A program made the translations under genes and the position numbers. Shown here one piece after another: positions 28,471 through 37,301 of a stretch of 64,000 nucleotides of DNA; the stretch's first letter is position 1; each line of letters begins with the position of its first letter. Below the pieces are notes generated by a model that ran no database searches, was not told the origin of the DNA, and worked only from the letters and a program-made list of their open reading frames with translations. The stretch spans positions 124,001 to 188,000 of the forward strand of contig CAWCPZ010000010.1 in NCBI GenBank assembly GCA_963797635.1, in the 5' to 3' direction. Source of the stretch: JAOUEA01 sp963797635. Its GTDB lineage: Bacteria; Actinomycetota; UBA4738; HRBIN12.

Positions 28471-28486
28471 TGTTTCACGTGAAACA
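28471..28486. promoter_or_regulatory. parS: parS centromere site
   Basis: TGTTTCACGTGAAACA is a perfect 16-bp palindrome identical to the bacterial parS consensus bound by ParB. It overlaps the proposed rsmG start codon, 600 bp before parA, and lies about 4.4 kb from oriC. Confidence 0.97.
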
Positions 28487-29085
28487 TGAGGGTTGGGCTG
28501 TGCTCCCAGATCTGGGCGTTCCCTTGGCTCCTGGGCAGATCGCTCTCCTGGAGCGCTACGAGGAGTTCCTGGTCGAACGGGCGCGCCCCGATGGGGATGA
28601 TCGCTCCCTCTGACGTCCCCCGCCTTCGAGAGCGGCACATCCTCGACAGCCTCCGAGCGGTGCCGCTTCTGCCACCGGCAACCGCCACGATGTGCGACCT
28701 CGGCTCCGGTGCCGGCCTCCCGGGGATACCCCTTGCCATCGCCCTGCCGGACGTCCAGATCACCCTGGTGGAAGTACGGCACAATCGCGCTGCCTTCCTG
28801 GAGACGGTGATCGGGGCGCTCGGGCTGGAGCGGGTCACCGTCCACGCGCGCCGCCTGGAGACCTTCCGAAGTTCGGTGGACGTGTGTCTGGCGAGGGCGT
28901 TCGCGCCCGCTCCCAAGGCCTGGGCGGCCGCCGATCGGCTCCTCGGCGCGGGCGGGATGCTCGTCTATTGGGCCGGCGCCACGTTCGATCCGGACGCAGA
29001 TCCCCCGCCGGGCGTCGACGTGGCGCTTTTCCCCACCTCGGCACTTGCAAGGTCAGGGCCGCTCGCTATCATGACCCGGCAGTGA
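28479..29085 (+). CDS. rsmG: 16S rRNA (guanine527-N7)-methyltransferase RsmG, one frame break
   Basis: About 202 residues. Reading from the GTG at 28479 gives VKHEGWAVLPDLGVPLAPGQ and IALLERYEEFLVERARP. The frame then shifts near 28590 into APSDVPRLRERHILDSLRAV and the SAM site MCDLGSGAGLPGIPLAIALP. RsmG methylates G527 of 16S rRNA; loss gives low-level streptomycin resistance. The start codon lies inside the parS palindrome. The stop overlaps the parA GTG (GTGA). Confidence 0.9.
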
Positions 29086-30692
29086 CCAAGGCCTCCGGCG
29101 CCAGCGCCGCCCCTCGTTCTTCTCCGTCACGCTCATCCACCAAGGGCGGTTCATCCACCGCAGCCAAGGCCAAGCCAGCGGCGAAGAAACCCCAGCCCAT
29201 CCCCCCCGAAACGCCGGGCATCGCGCGGATCATCGCCATCGCCAATCAGAAGGGTGGCGTGGGCAAATCCACGACCGCCGTGAGCCTCGGCGCCTCGCTG
29301 GCCGACCTTGGCTACCGGGTGCTCGTGATCGACCTCGACCCCCAGGGCAACGCCTCCACCGGCATGGGCATCAAGCATGAGGCCCGCGAAACCACGGTCT
29401 ACGACGTCATCGTGGCCGAGGCTCCCGTGGGCGACGCCATCGTGCAGACGCCGGTGGCCCGCCTGCACGCCATCCCGTCCACGATCGACCTGGCCGGCGC
29501 GGAGATCGAACTGGTGAGCCAGTTCTCTCGAGAGACCCGGTTGAAGAAGGCCGTGTCGGTGATCCGGGAAGGGGTGTATGACTTCGTCCTGCTCGACTGT
29601 CCCCCATCCCTGGGGCTCCTCACGATCAACGCGCTCACAGCCGCCGAGGAGCTGATCGTCCCCATCCAGTGCGAGTACTACGCCCTCGAGGGCGTGGGCC
29701 AGCTCCTGCGCAACGTCTCCCTGGTCCAGCAGAACATCAACCCCGGGCTGCGCCTCACCGGCATCGTGATGACGATGTTCGACCCGCGCACGAAGCTGTC
29801 CGAGCAGGTGGTCGAAGAGGTCCAGCGGTTCTTCGGAGATCTGGTGTACGACGTCATCATCCCGAGGACCGTCCGTCTGTCGGAGGCGCCGGGCTACGGC
29901 CAACCGATCACGGTGTACGACCCGAAGTCCAAGGGCGCGGAGTGCTACCGCGAGCTCGGGCGCGAGGTCGCGCTGCGCCCGCCACCCACCGGCCCCATGC
30001 CGGTCTACGACGACCTGCCGTCCGTGGTGTTGCCCGCGGTGGCGGACACCATCACACAAGACCGGCCGGCGGAGCCCCTCGATGAGGAGGACCTGGACGA
30101 GCTCCCGACGGTCCGCGCCGTGATGGACGCCGACGCAGGGGCGGAGGCAGGGCCCGACGAAGAGACCGAGGCCGCCGAGGAAGCCCTCGAGACCTCGGCC
30201 GAGCTCGCCGACGAAGCCGCGGCCGAAGCGAGTTCCTCGGCCGAGACCATGGAAGCGTCCGAGGACGTGACCCCCGAGCCGGCTTCCACCCCGGAGCCAG
30301 CAACCGAGCCTGAGCCCGAACCGGCAACCGAGCCCCCCGCCCCGGTTTCCGGAGGCGCCCCGTCGGCATCGGCCGATCCTCGCGCCATGGAAGACGTTGA
30401 TGACGACGATGAACTCTGGGAGGACGGCGAGTCGAACGCGAGCAGCTCACGCGTCGCCGCGCCTCGCTCCCCTGCCCCACCCGGGCACCTTCCCGAACGA
30501 CGGGTGGTGGTCATCGACGAGGACGCCGACATGGCGACCCCAGACCCGAGCCGTCCGGAACCCTCAACGGACGCATCCGACCCGCAGGCCGACGAGTCGC
30601 ACCCGGCCGTCGCGGACATCGGTGCCACGTTGGAGGACGAGGACGACTCCCGCAAGCGCCGATGGCGACTGTTCCGCAAGGGAGGCGAGTGA
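29082..30692 (+). CDS. parA: Chromosome-partitioning ATPase ParA with a long acidic C-terminal extension
   Basis: 536 residues, against roughly 260-330 for most chromosomal ParAs. Residues 1-45 form a Ser/Lys/Ala-rich leader. The ATPase core (about 48-300) has the deviant Walker A QKGGVGKSTT, the DLDPQGNAST switch and LLDCPPSLGLLT. From about residue 320 the chain is disordered, rich in Glu/Asp/Pro/Ala, and it ends in a basic tail (RKRRWRLFRKGGE). The core moves ParB-parS complexes apart. The GTG start overlaps the rsmG stop, and the stop overlaps the parB start. Confidence 0.95.
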   Translation: MTKASGASAAPRSSPSRSSTKGGSSTAAKAKPAAKKPQPIPPETPGIARIIAIANQKGGVGKSTTAVSLGASLADLGYRVLVIDLDPQGNASTGMGIKHEARETTVYDVIVAEAPVGDAIVQTPVARLHAIPSTIDLAGAEIELVSQFSRETRLKKAVSVIREGVYDFVLLDCPPSLGLLTINALTAAEELIVPIQCEYYALEGVGQLLRNVSLVQQNINPGLRLTGIVMTMFDPRTKLSEQVVEEVQRFFGDLVYDVIIPRTVRLSEAPGYGQPITVYDPKSKGAECYRELGREVALRPPPTGPMPVYDDLPSVVLPAVADTITQDRPAEPLDEEDLDELPTVRAVMDADAGAEAGPDEETEAAEEALETSAELADEAAAEASSSAETMEASEDVTPEPASTPEPATEPEPEPATEPPAPVSGGAPSASADPRAMEDVDDDDELWEDGESNASSSRVAAPRSPAPPGHLPERRVVVIDEDADMATPDPSRPEPSTDASDPQADESHPAVADIGATLEDEDDSRKRRWRLFRKGGE

Positions 30693-31582
30693 TGTCGAAA
30701 CGAGGTGGTCTGGGCCGGGGGCTGTCCGCCCTGATCCCGGGCGCGCCCGAGGCCGGTGAAGGGTTCGCCGGGCTCCTCGAGGTGCCCGTCAACGCGGTGA
30801 GCCCCAACCCCAAGCAGCCTCGAACCCATTGGGACGAGGAGGAGATCGCGTCGTTGGCGGCCTCGATCCGAGAGGTCGGGATCCTCCAGCCCATCGTGGT
30901 CCGCAAGTCCGGCGAGCGGTATGAACTGGTCGCGGGTGAGCGCCGTCTCCGCGCCGCCAAGGTGGCCGGCCTGGCCACCGTCCCGGTGGTCCTGCGGGAC
31001 ACGGGCGACGCCGACCTCCTGCGCGAAGCGCTGATCGAGAACATCCATCGCGAGGACCTCGGCCCCATCGAGCTCGCCGAAGCGTTCCGCCAGCTCCTCG
31101 AGGAACTCGGGCTCAAGCAGGAGGAGCTCGCCGAGCGGGTCGGTGTGTCGCGGTCACACATCGCCAACACCATCCGGTTGCTGCAGCTGCCGTTGGATTC
31201 CCAACAGCTGCTCACGGACGGCAAGATCCAGGCGGGTCACGCACGAGCCTTGCTGTCGCTCGGCGACGCCGAGGCCGTCAATGCCCTCGCCCTGCGGGTG
31301 GCAGCCGAAGACCTCTCGGTGCGTGAGACCGAGGAGCTCGTCCGCCGCTACGTGGACGGGCCTCCCAAGAAGGAACCGCAGCCGGCCGCCTCGGCCGACG
31401 CCACCCCTCAGGTGGGCATGGCCGAGGTCGAAGAGATCCTGTCGGAGCAACTCGCCACGCGCGTGCAGATCCAGATGAACAAGAAGCGTGGCCGCGTGAT
31501 CATCGAGTTCGGTTCGGCCGACGACCTGGAGCGGATCGTGTCCGAGATCGTGGGTTCGGGTCCCGGGCTCTCGCCCGACTGA
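30692..31582 (+). CDS. parB: Chromosome-partitioning protein ParB
   Basis: 296 residues. The N-terminal ParA-contact motif is GRGLSALIP. The CTP-binding ParB/Srx domain (NPKQPR, GERRLRAAK, ENIHREDLGPIELA) precedes the HTH (LAERVGVSRSHIANTIRLL) and the C-terminal dimer domain. It loads at parS and slides as a CTP-gated clamp. The start overlaps the parA stop (TGATG). Confidence 0.98.
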   Translation: MSKRGGLGRGLSALIPGAPEAGEGFAGLLEVPVNAVSPNPKQPRTHWDEEEIASLAASIREVGILQPIVVRKSGERYELVAGERRLRAAKVAGLATVPVVLRDTGDADLLREALIENIHREDLGPIELAEAFRQLLEELGLKQEELAERVGVSRSHIANTIRLLQLPLDSQQLLTDGKIQAGHARALLSLGDAEAVNALALRVAAEDLSVRETEELVRRYVDGPPKKEPQPAASADATPQVGMAEVEEILSEQLATRVQIQMNKKRGRVIIEFGSADDLERIVSEIVGSGPGLSPD

Positions 31583-31585
31583 ACC

Positions 31586-32521
31586 TCAGCCTCTCGACGG
31601 CACCGACCGTAGGATACGGTCACACAGGTCGGCCAACGACATGCCGGCCGCGTGGGCGCCCATCGGCAGCAGGCTCGTTTCCGTCATCCCCGGGCACACG
31701 TTGACCTCCAGCACCCACGGGGCTCCGTGCGCATCCACGATGGCATCCACCCTGGTGACGCCTCGCAGGCCCAGCGCTTCGGCGGCGCGAAGCGACGCCC
31801 CCGTGCACGCGGCCGTCACTTCGTCCTCGACCCTGGCCGGAGCGAAGTACTCGGTGGCTCCCGCCGTGTAACGGGCGGCGTAGTCGTACACCCCGCCTTT
31901 GGGGACGATCTCCACGATGGGCACGGTCTCGAGCGGCGTTCCCACCAGGCCGATGGCCACCTCGGTGCCGTCGATGCGGGACTCCACCACCGCGGCGCCG
32001 CTGAACGACAGGGCCGCCATCACGGCGGCCGGCAGGTCGGCCTCCCGTTCGACCGTTCCCACCCCGAGCGCCGACCCGCTGCGGGACGGCTTCACGACGC
32101 AGGGGAGCCCGACGTGTTCGATCGCTTTCCCGAGCGCCGCCCCCGCCCCCAGGTCACGCAGCGCCCAACCCTCGATCGCCACCCACGGCGGTGTCGGCAC
32201 GTCCGCCCGTGCCAGCGCGTCCTTGGCCAAGATCTTGTCGAAGGCCACCTCGCAATCGAAGGCAGCCGTTCCCGTGTAGGGGATCTGGAGCAGATCCAGG
32301 AGCCGCTGCACCGTGCCGTCCTCGCCCTCCTTGCCGTGCAATGCCAGGTAGCACACGTCGGGTTCGCGCTCCTGGAGGGATTCGGCGAGCGGCGTCTCCC
32401 CCGGGTCGATCAACCACGCGTCGTGCCCCAGCTCCTGCATGGCCGTCAGCACGCGGTGGCCGCTGCGCAGCGACACGTCCCGCTCGGGGGTCCGGCCGCC
32501 GGCCAGCACCGCGACGTTCAT
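31586..32521 (-). CDS. ddl: D-alanine-D-alanine ligase
   Basis: 311 residues of ATP-grasp type. ALHGKEGEDGTVQRLLDLL is the N-terminal Ddl motif, SRSGSALGVG the small-loop region and WVLEVNVCPGMTETS the metal and ligation motif (the family more often has EVNTLPG). It makes the D-Ala-D-Ala dipeptide for peptidoglycan. It ends 4 bp from the convergent parB stop, and its start overlaps the aminotransferase stop by 4 bp. Confidence 0.93.
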   Translation of the reverse strand: MNVAVLAGGRTPERDVSLRSGHRVLTAMQELGHDAWLIDPGETPLAESLQEREPDVCYLALHGKEGEDGTVQRLLDLLQIPYTGTAAFDCEVAFDKILAKDALARADVPTPPWVAIEGWALRDLGAGAALGKAIEHVGLPCVVKPSRSGSALGVGTVEREADLPAAVMAALSFSGAAVVESRIDGTEVAIGLVGTPLETVPIVEIVPKGGVYDYAARYTAGATEYFAPARVEDEVTAACTGASLRAAEALGLRGVTRVDAIVDAHGAPWVLEVNVCPGMTETSLLPMGAHAAGMSLADLCDRILRSVPSRG

Positions 32522-33745
32522 GGATGCAGGCTCCGGTAGAGCTGCTCCTCGTCCTCGAGCAGGCTGCCCAGGCGGGCGATGCCTTCACGGATCCGGTCCT
32601 CGGTGGGGTAGCAGAACGCCAGGCGCATCTGATTCTTGCCGCGGCCATCCGGGTAGAACGCCGTGCCGGGCACGTAGGCCACCCGGCGTTCGACCGCCGC
32701 GGCCAGCATCGCCTGGGTGTCGAACCACTCGGGCAAGGTCACCCACACGTAGAAGCCCCCGGCGGGCAGCGTCCACATCGCGCCATCGGGGAAGTGCTCT
32801 TCGATCGCCTCGAGCATCGCGTCGCGCCGCCGCCGGTAGGTCTCGACCAGCGTCTCGAGGTTGCCGCGCCACCGATCGCCGGCGAGATAGCGCTCGGTGA
32901 CCAGCATGGTGAACGCCGATCCACACAGGTCGGCGGCTTCCTTGGCCAGGACCAGACGCTGCACCACCGATTGTTCGGCCAGGGCCCACCCGACGCGGAC
33001 GCCCGGCGAGAAGACCTTCGACACGGTGCCGAGGTAGATCACGTTCTCGGGGTCGAGGGTTCGCAGGCAGGGGAGCGGTTCACCCTCGAACCGCAGCATC
33101 CCGTAGGGGTTGTCCTCGATGATGGGGATCGAGGCTTCGCGGCACAAGCGAGACCAGTTGCTCGCGCCTTGGGTATGACAACGTCACACCCGCAGGGTTG
33201 CCGAAGTTCGGGCAGGTGTAGACGAACTTGGGGCGCTCACCGCGCACCAACGCCTCTTCGAGCTGATCGACCTTCATGCCGTCTTCGTCCACGTCGATCT
33301 GCAGGTAGCGAGGCTCGTACGCGCTGAACGCGGTCAGGGCGCCCACGTACGCCGGTGCCTCCACCGCGATCAGGTCGCCGGCGTCGATGAAGATCTTGCC
33401 CGTGAGGTCGAGGGCCTGCTGGGCCCCGGTGGTGACCACGACGTCCTCGGCGTCGGCCTCGACCCCTTCTTCAGCCATCAGGGCCAGCAGCCGCTCCCGC
33501 AGCGCCGGATGTCCCTGGCCACCGCCGTACTGCAGGCTCGAGGTGCCGTGTTCGTCCAGCACCTGGCGGACCACCTCGAGGACGTCCTCCTCGGGGATCG
33601 CCTGGACGTAGGGCATGCCGCCGGCGAGCGAGACCACCTCGGGTCGGGACGCCACGGCGAACAGCGCCCGGACCTCCGACGCGGACATCCCGGACGTGCG
33701 ATGGGCGTAGAGGTCGACGAATCGATCGATGGAGAACTCGGCCAT
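32518..33745 (-). CDS. PLP-dependent class I/II aminotransferase, one frame break
   Basis: About 408 residues. The N-terminal half carries MSASEVRALFAVASRPEVVS, LAGGMP, TTGAQQALDL and the NFGNPAGVTLS motif. The C-terminal half has EDNPYGMLRF, the PLP lysine in LGTVSKVFSPGVRVGW and the substrate Arg region MRLAFCYPTE. It resembles the LysN/2-aminoadipate and MocR-type aminotransferases. The frame shifts near 33148, probably one extra G. It is coupled to ddl by an ATGA overlap; a role in supplying wall amino acids is possible but unproven. Confidence 0.88.
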
Positions 33746-33798
33746 GGGAAGGCCCTCAGCCTAGCATCGGCGCAGGTCAGACCCTCGGAAGTGCCGGG

Positions 33799-34554
33799 TC
33801 AGTACCCCGCCGTGACGCCCCATTCGACGGGCAGGCAGACGCCGGTGATCGGCGCGGCCTGGTCCGAGGCCAGGAACGCCACCGCGGCCGCGATCTCGTC
33901 GGCGCGGATGAAGCGGGCACGGTCGCCCTGGGGGAGCGTGGACTTCAACGCCGCCAGGTAAGCCGCCTCATCGCCGCCGCCGTAGTCGCGGGCCTGACCC
34001 GCGAGCATCGGCGTCTCGACGTCGGCGGGGCACACGCTGTTGACGCGCACACCGTGGGGCGCGAGTTCCAGCGCGAGCGACTTCACGATGCCGTTCACGC
34101 CGAACTTCGACGCGTTGTAGATCGCGGCGCCGGGTCCCCCCACCAGTCCGTAGTCGCTCGAGATGGCGACGATCGAACCCTGGGACGCGATCAACGCCGG
34201 GATCGCGAACCGGCACGCGAAGAAGGTGCCCTTCAGGTTCACGTCGATGGTCCGATCCCACTGTTCCTCGGTCATGTCGGCGGTCGGTCCCTCCACCCAA
34301 ACTCCTGCAGTGCAGACCATCACATCGATGCCGCCGAGACGCTCCACGGTGGCGGCCACCATGCGTTCGCAGTCGTCCACCACGGTGACGTCGGCCGTGA
34401 CCGTTTCCACCTCGCCCAGCCGGGCGGCGGCTTCGGCGAGGGCCTCATCGGTCCGGTCGGCGAGCATCACCGTGTCCCCGTCGGCCAGGAACCGGGCGGC
34501 GATCGCCCGGCCCATCCCGCCGGCGCCGCCGGTGATCAGGACGACGCGAGCCAT
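33799..34554 (-). CDS. Short-chain dehydrogenase/reductase
   Basis: 251 residues of classical SDR. The cofactor site is TGGAGGMG, the NAG-equivalent motif appears as CTAG, the catalytic Ser lies in AISSDYG and the catalytic YxxxK in YNASK. An Asp in MLADRTD after beta-2 favours NAD(H). The substrate is unknown. It starts 4 bp after the DinB stop, so it belongs to the LLM-DinB-SDR run. Confidence 0.92.
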   Translation of the reverse strand: MARVVLITGGAGGMGRAIAARFLADGDTVMLADRTDEALAEAAARLGEVETVTADVTVVDDCERMVAATVERLGGIDVMVCTAGVWVEGPTADMTEEQWDRTIDVNLKGTFFACRFAIPALIASQGSIVAISSDYGLVGGPGAAIYNASKFGVNGIVKSLALELAPHGVRVNSVCPADVETPMLAGQARDYGGGDEAAYLAALKSTLPQGDRARFIRADEIAAAVAFLASDQAAPITGVCLPVEWGVTAGY

Positions 34555-34557
34555 GGG

Positions 34558-35067
34558 TCAGTTGCCCGTCCCGCCGTCGATCGCCTCGCGCATGATGTCG
34601 GCGTGCCCGAGGTGGCGGGCGGTCTCCTCGATCATGTGCACGACGATCGCGCGCAGCGTGATCCGGCGGTCCTCGCGGAAGGTGACGATGTCGTCGAACG
34701 ATGCCGCGGCCGTGATCTCGCGCGCGATCGCACACTCGCCACGGTAGAGCGCGGCGATCTCCTCGACGCTTTCGCCGGGCTCGGCCCGCCAGTCGGCGTC
34801 CGGGTCCTCGTCCGTCCACGGGTAGTCGACGCTGCGCCCCGCGAACACCTCTTGGAACCAGTACCGCTCGACGAACGCGAGGTGCTTCAGCATGCCGAGC
34901 AACGTGAGTCCGCTGGGCGTCATCGAGCGGCGGAGCGCGTCGTCGTCGAGCTCGGCCACCTTGCGCAGCATCACCGCACGCTGGTGGTCGAGGTAGCTGG
35001 TCAGCGTGGCGCGTTCGTCGCCGACGTCGTCGGTCCGTGCCGGCTGCTCCGGCATCGCCAGGGGCAT
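34558..35067 (-). CDS. DinB-family (DUF664) putative metal-dependent protein
   Basis: 169 residues of four-helix DinB fold. The metal-binding histidines are in MLKHLAFVERYWF and HMIEETARHLGHADIMREAI. Members include mycothiol- and bacillithiol-dependent transferases, so a thiol-transferase role is possible. Start at MPLAMPEQPARTD, 5 bp after the LLM stop; a second Met 13 nt on is an alternative. Confidence 0.88.
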   Translation of the reverse strand: MPLAMPEQPARTDDVGDERATLTSYLDHQRAVMLRKVAELDDDALRRSMTPSGLTLLGMLKHLAFVERYWFQEVFAGRSVDYPWTDEDPDADWRAEPGESVEEIAALYRGECAIAREITAAASFDDIVTFREDRRITLRAIVVHMIEETARHLGHADIMREAIDGGTGN

Positions 35068-35072
35068 GGCCG

Positions 35073-36026
35073 TCAACCCTCCACGATCGGGAATACTTGG
35101 GTGGCAAGCACTTCGAGCATCTCCAGATCGTCGAAGAGCTCGTGGTTCAGGACGATCTTCTCGACCCCGTTGGCCGCGTACTCGCTGATCCGCTCGGCTG
35201 CCTGCTGTGCCGAACCCACGACGCAGGTCGCGCGCAGTTCCTCCAGTTCGTCTTCGAACTTGTCGGCGCGCATCGCGCGTTCGCGTGCGGTATGGATCCG
35301 CTGGAGCGCCTCGTCCTCGGTCGCGCCGACGTAGCACCACGTCATGACCGATGTGGTCAGCGTGTCCTGCGACCGTCCGTCGGTGTCGAGGCGGTCGCGA
35401 ACGCGCGCGATGCGCTCGCCCGCTTCGACCGGCCCCACGCCGACCGTGTCGAACTCGTCGGCCCATCGGGACACGAGCGCCGCGATGCGAGGACCGCCCG
35501 CGCCGCCCACGATGATCGGCGGGTGCGGCCGCTGCACCCCTTTGGGCGCGAACGCCGCCCCGTCGAGGCGGTAGTGCTGTCCCTCGAAGGTGACCTCGTC
35601 TTCGGTCAGGAGCCGATGCACGATCTCGAGCTGTTCGGTGAGCATCTCGAACCGCTCGTTCGTCGGAGGGAACGGGAACCCGTGCGAGCGATGTTCCTCT
35701 TCCCACCAGCCGGCGCCCATGCCCAGGTCGACGCGCCCGCCGCTGATCCGGTCGACGGTGACGGCGCACTTCGCGAGGACCGCCGGCAACCGGAACGTCA
35801 CGGGCGAGACCATCGTGCCCAGCCGGATCGTGGATGTGACGGCCGCCAGCGCCGCCAGGTTGGCCCAGGCGTCGGAGGACCCGCGTTCGCGGTTGCCCAT
35901 GACGCTGAAGTAGTGATCGGAGGTGTAGATCGCCTCGAACCCGAGCCGCTCGGCGGTCTGGGCGGCGGCCATCCACTCGGGCCAGGTCACGCCCTCTTGT
36001 CCTTCGAGCATCAGGCAGTAGCGCAT
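35073..36026 (-). CDS. LLM-class F420-dependent oxidoreductase
   Basis: 317 residues of luciferase-like monooxygenase TIM barrel. It starts MRYCLMLEGQEGVTWPEW and contains EAIYTSDHYFS, LAALAAVTSTIRLGTMVSPV, RVDLGMGAGWWEEEHRSHGF and PIIVGGAGGPRIAALVSRWA, the usual F420 subgroup signatures. It probably transfers hydride between F420 and an unknown substrate. It is first in a run with DinB and SDR genes. Confidence 0.9.
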   Translation of the reverse strand: MRYCLMLEGQEGVTWPEWMAAAQTAERLGFEAIYTSDHYFSVMGNRERGSSDAWANLAALAAVTSTIRLGTMVSPVTFRLPAVLAKCAVTVDRISGGRVDLGMGAGWWEEEHRSHGFPFPPTNERFEMLTEQLEIVHRLLTEDEVTFEGQHYRLDGAAFAPKGVQRPHPPIIVGGAGGPRIAALVSRWADEFDTVGVGPVEAGERIARVRDRLDTDGRSQDTLTTSVMTWCYVGATEDEALQRIHTARERAMRADKFEDELEELRATCVVGSAQQAAERISEYAANGVEKIVLNHELFDDLEMLEVLATQVFPIVEG

Positions 36027-36049
36027 CGGCGCGTAGCATAGCCTCCGCG

Positions 36050-36166
36050 ATGTCCGAGCCCGCCCAGTCCACGCCCCCGACGGAACGCGAACGCGCCGTC
36101 CACGCGGTGGTGGTCGGCGCGCTGCTGGGCCTCGCGCTCGCCCTGTTGGGCCGTCGCCGCCGTTAG
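36050..36166 (+). CDS. 38-residue single-span membrane peptide
   Basis: MSEPAQSTPPTERERAVHAV is followed by a hydrophobic VVGALLGLALALLG helix and a RRRR stop-transfer. It is divergent from the LLM gene, and its stop overlaps the stop of the convergent amidase-like gene. Composition and layout look real, but there is no homology evidence and no strong ribosome binding site. Confidence 0.45.
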   Translation: MSEPAQSTPPTERERAVHAVVVGALLGLALALLGRRRR

Positions 36167-37191
36167 CCCTGGAAGAACCGGCGCACGCCGGCCGCGACCG
36201 CCCGGCCGATCCGCCCGCCGAACTCGGGGTCGACCAGCAGCGCCGCCTCCACCGCGTTCGTGATGAACACCGGCTCCACCTGCACGGCGGGCATGCGCGT
36301 TTCTCGCAGCATGGCGCCGGTGAGCCGCTGCAGCCGCCCCCGAACACCGAGCTCGGCCTCGAGTTCTTCCAGGATCAGCTGCGCCAGCAGCATGCCCGCG
36401 GGGGAATGGGTCGACGCGCTCCCGAAGTAGGAGCAGGTGGGGCCCGAGGCCTCCGGCAATCCCGACGCGAGATGGAGTGAGATGCACATCGAGGCGCCCA
36501 TCTCGTTGGCTTCCCGCGCGCGATCGGACGACATCGACGAGCCTTCGCTCCCCACCACGACCGGCTTCGCGCCGGCAGCGGTGAGTTCGTCGGCGATCGC
36601 GCCGGCGATCGCGTGGGTCACGACGTCGTTCGGATCGTCGGTTGCGGCCCCGGCTTCGATCGCGACGGCCTGTCCCTCGATCGAGGCTCGCATGTGCCGC
36701 AGCTCTTCTTCCTCGCGGACCATGGCGCGGGACGGCGCGGAATCCTGTGGGCGCATGCGCTCGAGCATGGACAGCGCGTGCAGGCCGGCGATCCCGTCGG
36801 GTACCTCACCGACGTTGCGCTGGAACTCGCGGAAGGCCCGGTCGCAGTTGGCCCCGAACAGGCCGTCCTCACGGCCCGCATCGAACCCGAGCGCGTTCAG
36901 CTTGCGCTGCAACGTGCGGACATCGTCGCCGCGGAACATCGGGGAGTGCAGGTACAGGGTGCGGTCGCCGAGGCGGTAGCCCGCTTCCACCAGCTGCCCC
37001 CAGGTGTCGGGCCCCACGATGCCGTCCACACGGAGCAGCCGATCCTGCTGGAACCCGCGCACGGCCTGGTCGGTCGAGGGCCCGAAACGCCCGCCGCGCT
37101 CGGCGTCGTCGATCGCGAGGCCGAGCGCGAAGAGTCGTTCCTGGATGTCGCCGACCTCGGGTCCGGCGTCTCCGAGTCGGAAGATGCGCAC
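36163..37191 (-). CDS. cwlM: CwlM-like protein: two peptidoglycan-binding domains plus degenerate amidase_3 domain
   Basis: 342 residues from a GTG (VRIFRLGDAGPEV). Two PG_binding_1 repeats (about residues 5-65 and 80-140; FGPSTDQAVRGFQQ, FGANCDRAFREFQ) precede an amidase_3 fold. The usual DPGHGG zinc motif is replaced by VAIEAGAATDDPNDVV and the zinc Glu is not evident; only the SLHLAS histidine remains. The M. tuberculosis relative CwlM sits next to trxA/trxB too and acts as a cytoplasmic regulator of MurA. No signal peptide is present, in line with that role. Confidence 0.85.
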   Translation of the reverse strand: MRIFRLGDAGPEVGDIQERLFALGLAIDDAERGGRFGPSTDQAVRGFQQDRLLRVDGIVGPDTWGQLVEAGYRLGDRTLYLHSPMFRGDDVRTLQRKLNALGFDAGREDGLFGANCDRAFREFQRNVGEVPDGIAGLHALSMLERMRPQDSAPSRAMVREEEELRHMRASIEGQAVAIEAGAATDDPNDVVTHAIAGAIADELTAAGAKPVVVGSEGSSMSSDRAREANEMGASMCISLHLASGLPEASGPTCSYFGSASTHSPAGMLLAQLILEELEAELGVRGRLQRLTGAMLRETRMPAVQVEPVFITNAVEAALLVDPEFGGRIGRAVAAGVRRFFQG

Positions 37192-37301
37192 GCGTGTCAG
37201 TGTGCGCCGCCGACCGCCGAGCGGCAAACGGATCCGGGCTCAAGCAGCAGCGAAGCGGTGCGACGGGGTCTTGCGCTCAAGCAGCGAAGCGGTAGCGCAA
37301 C

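Noticed and set aside
28692..30692. A longer ParA starting inside rsmG
   Set aside because: The extra N-terminus overlaps rsmG in another frame; the GTG at 29082 overlapping the rsmG stop fits far better.
34558..36072. A 504-codon frame suggesting a DinB fusion
   Set aside because: Only its last 169 residues are DinB; the rest is the shadow of the LLM gene.
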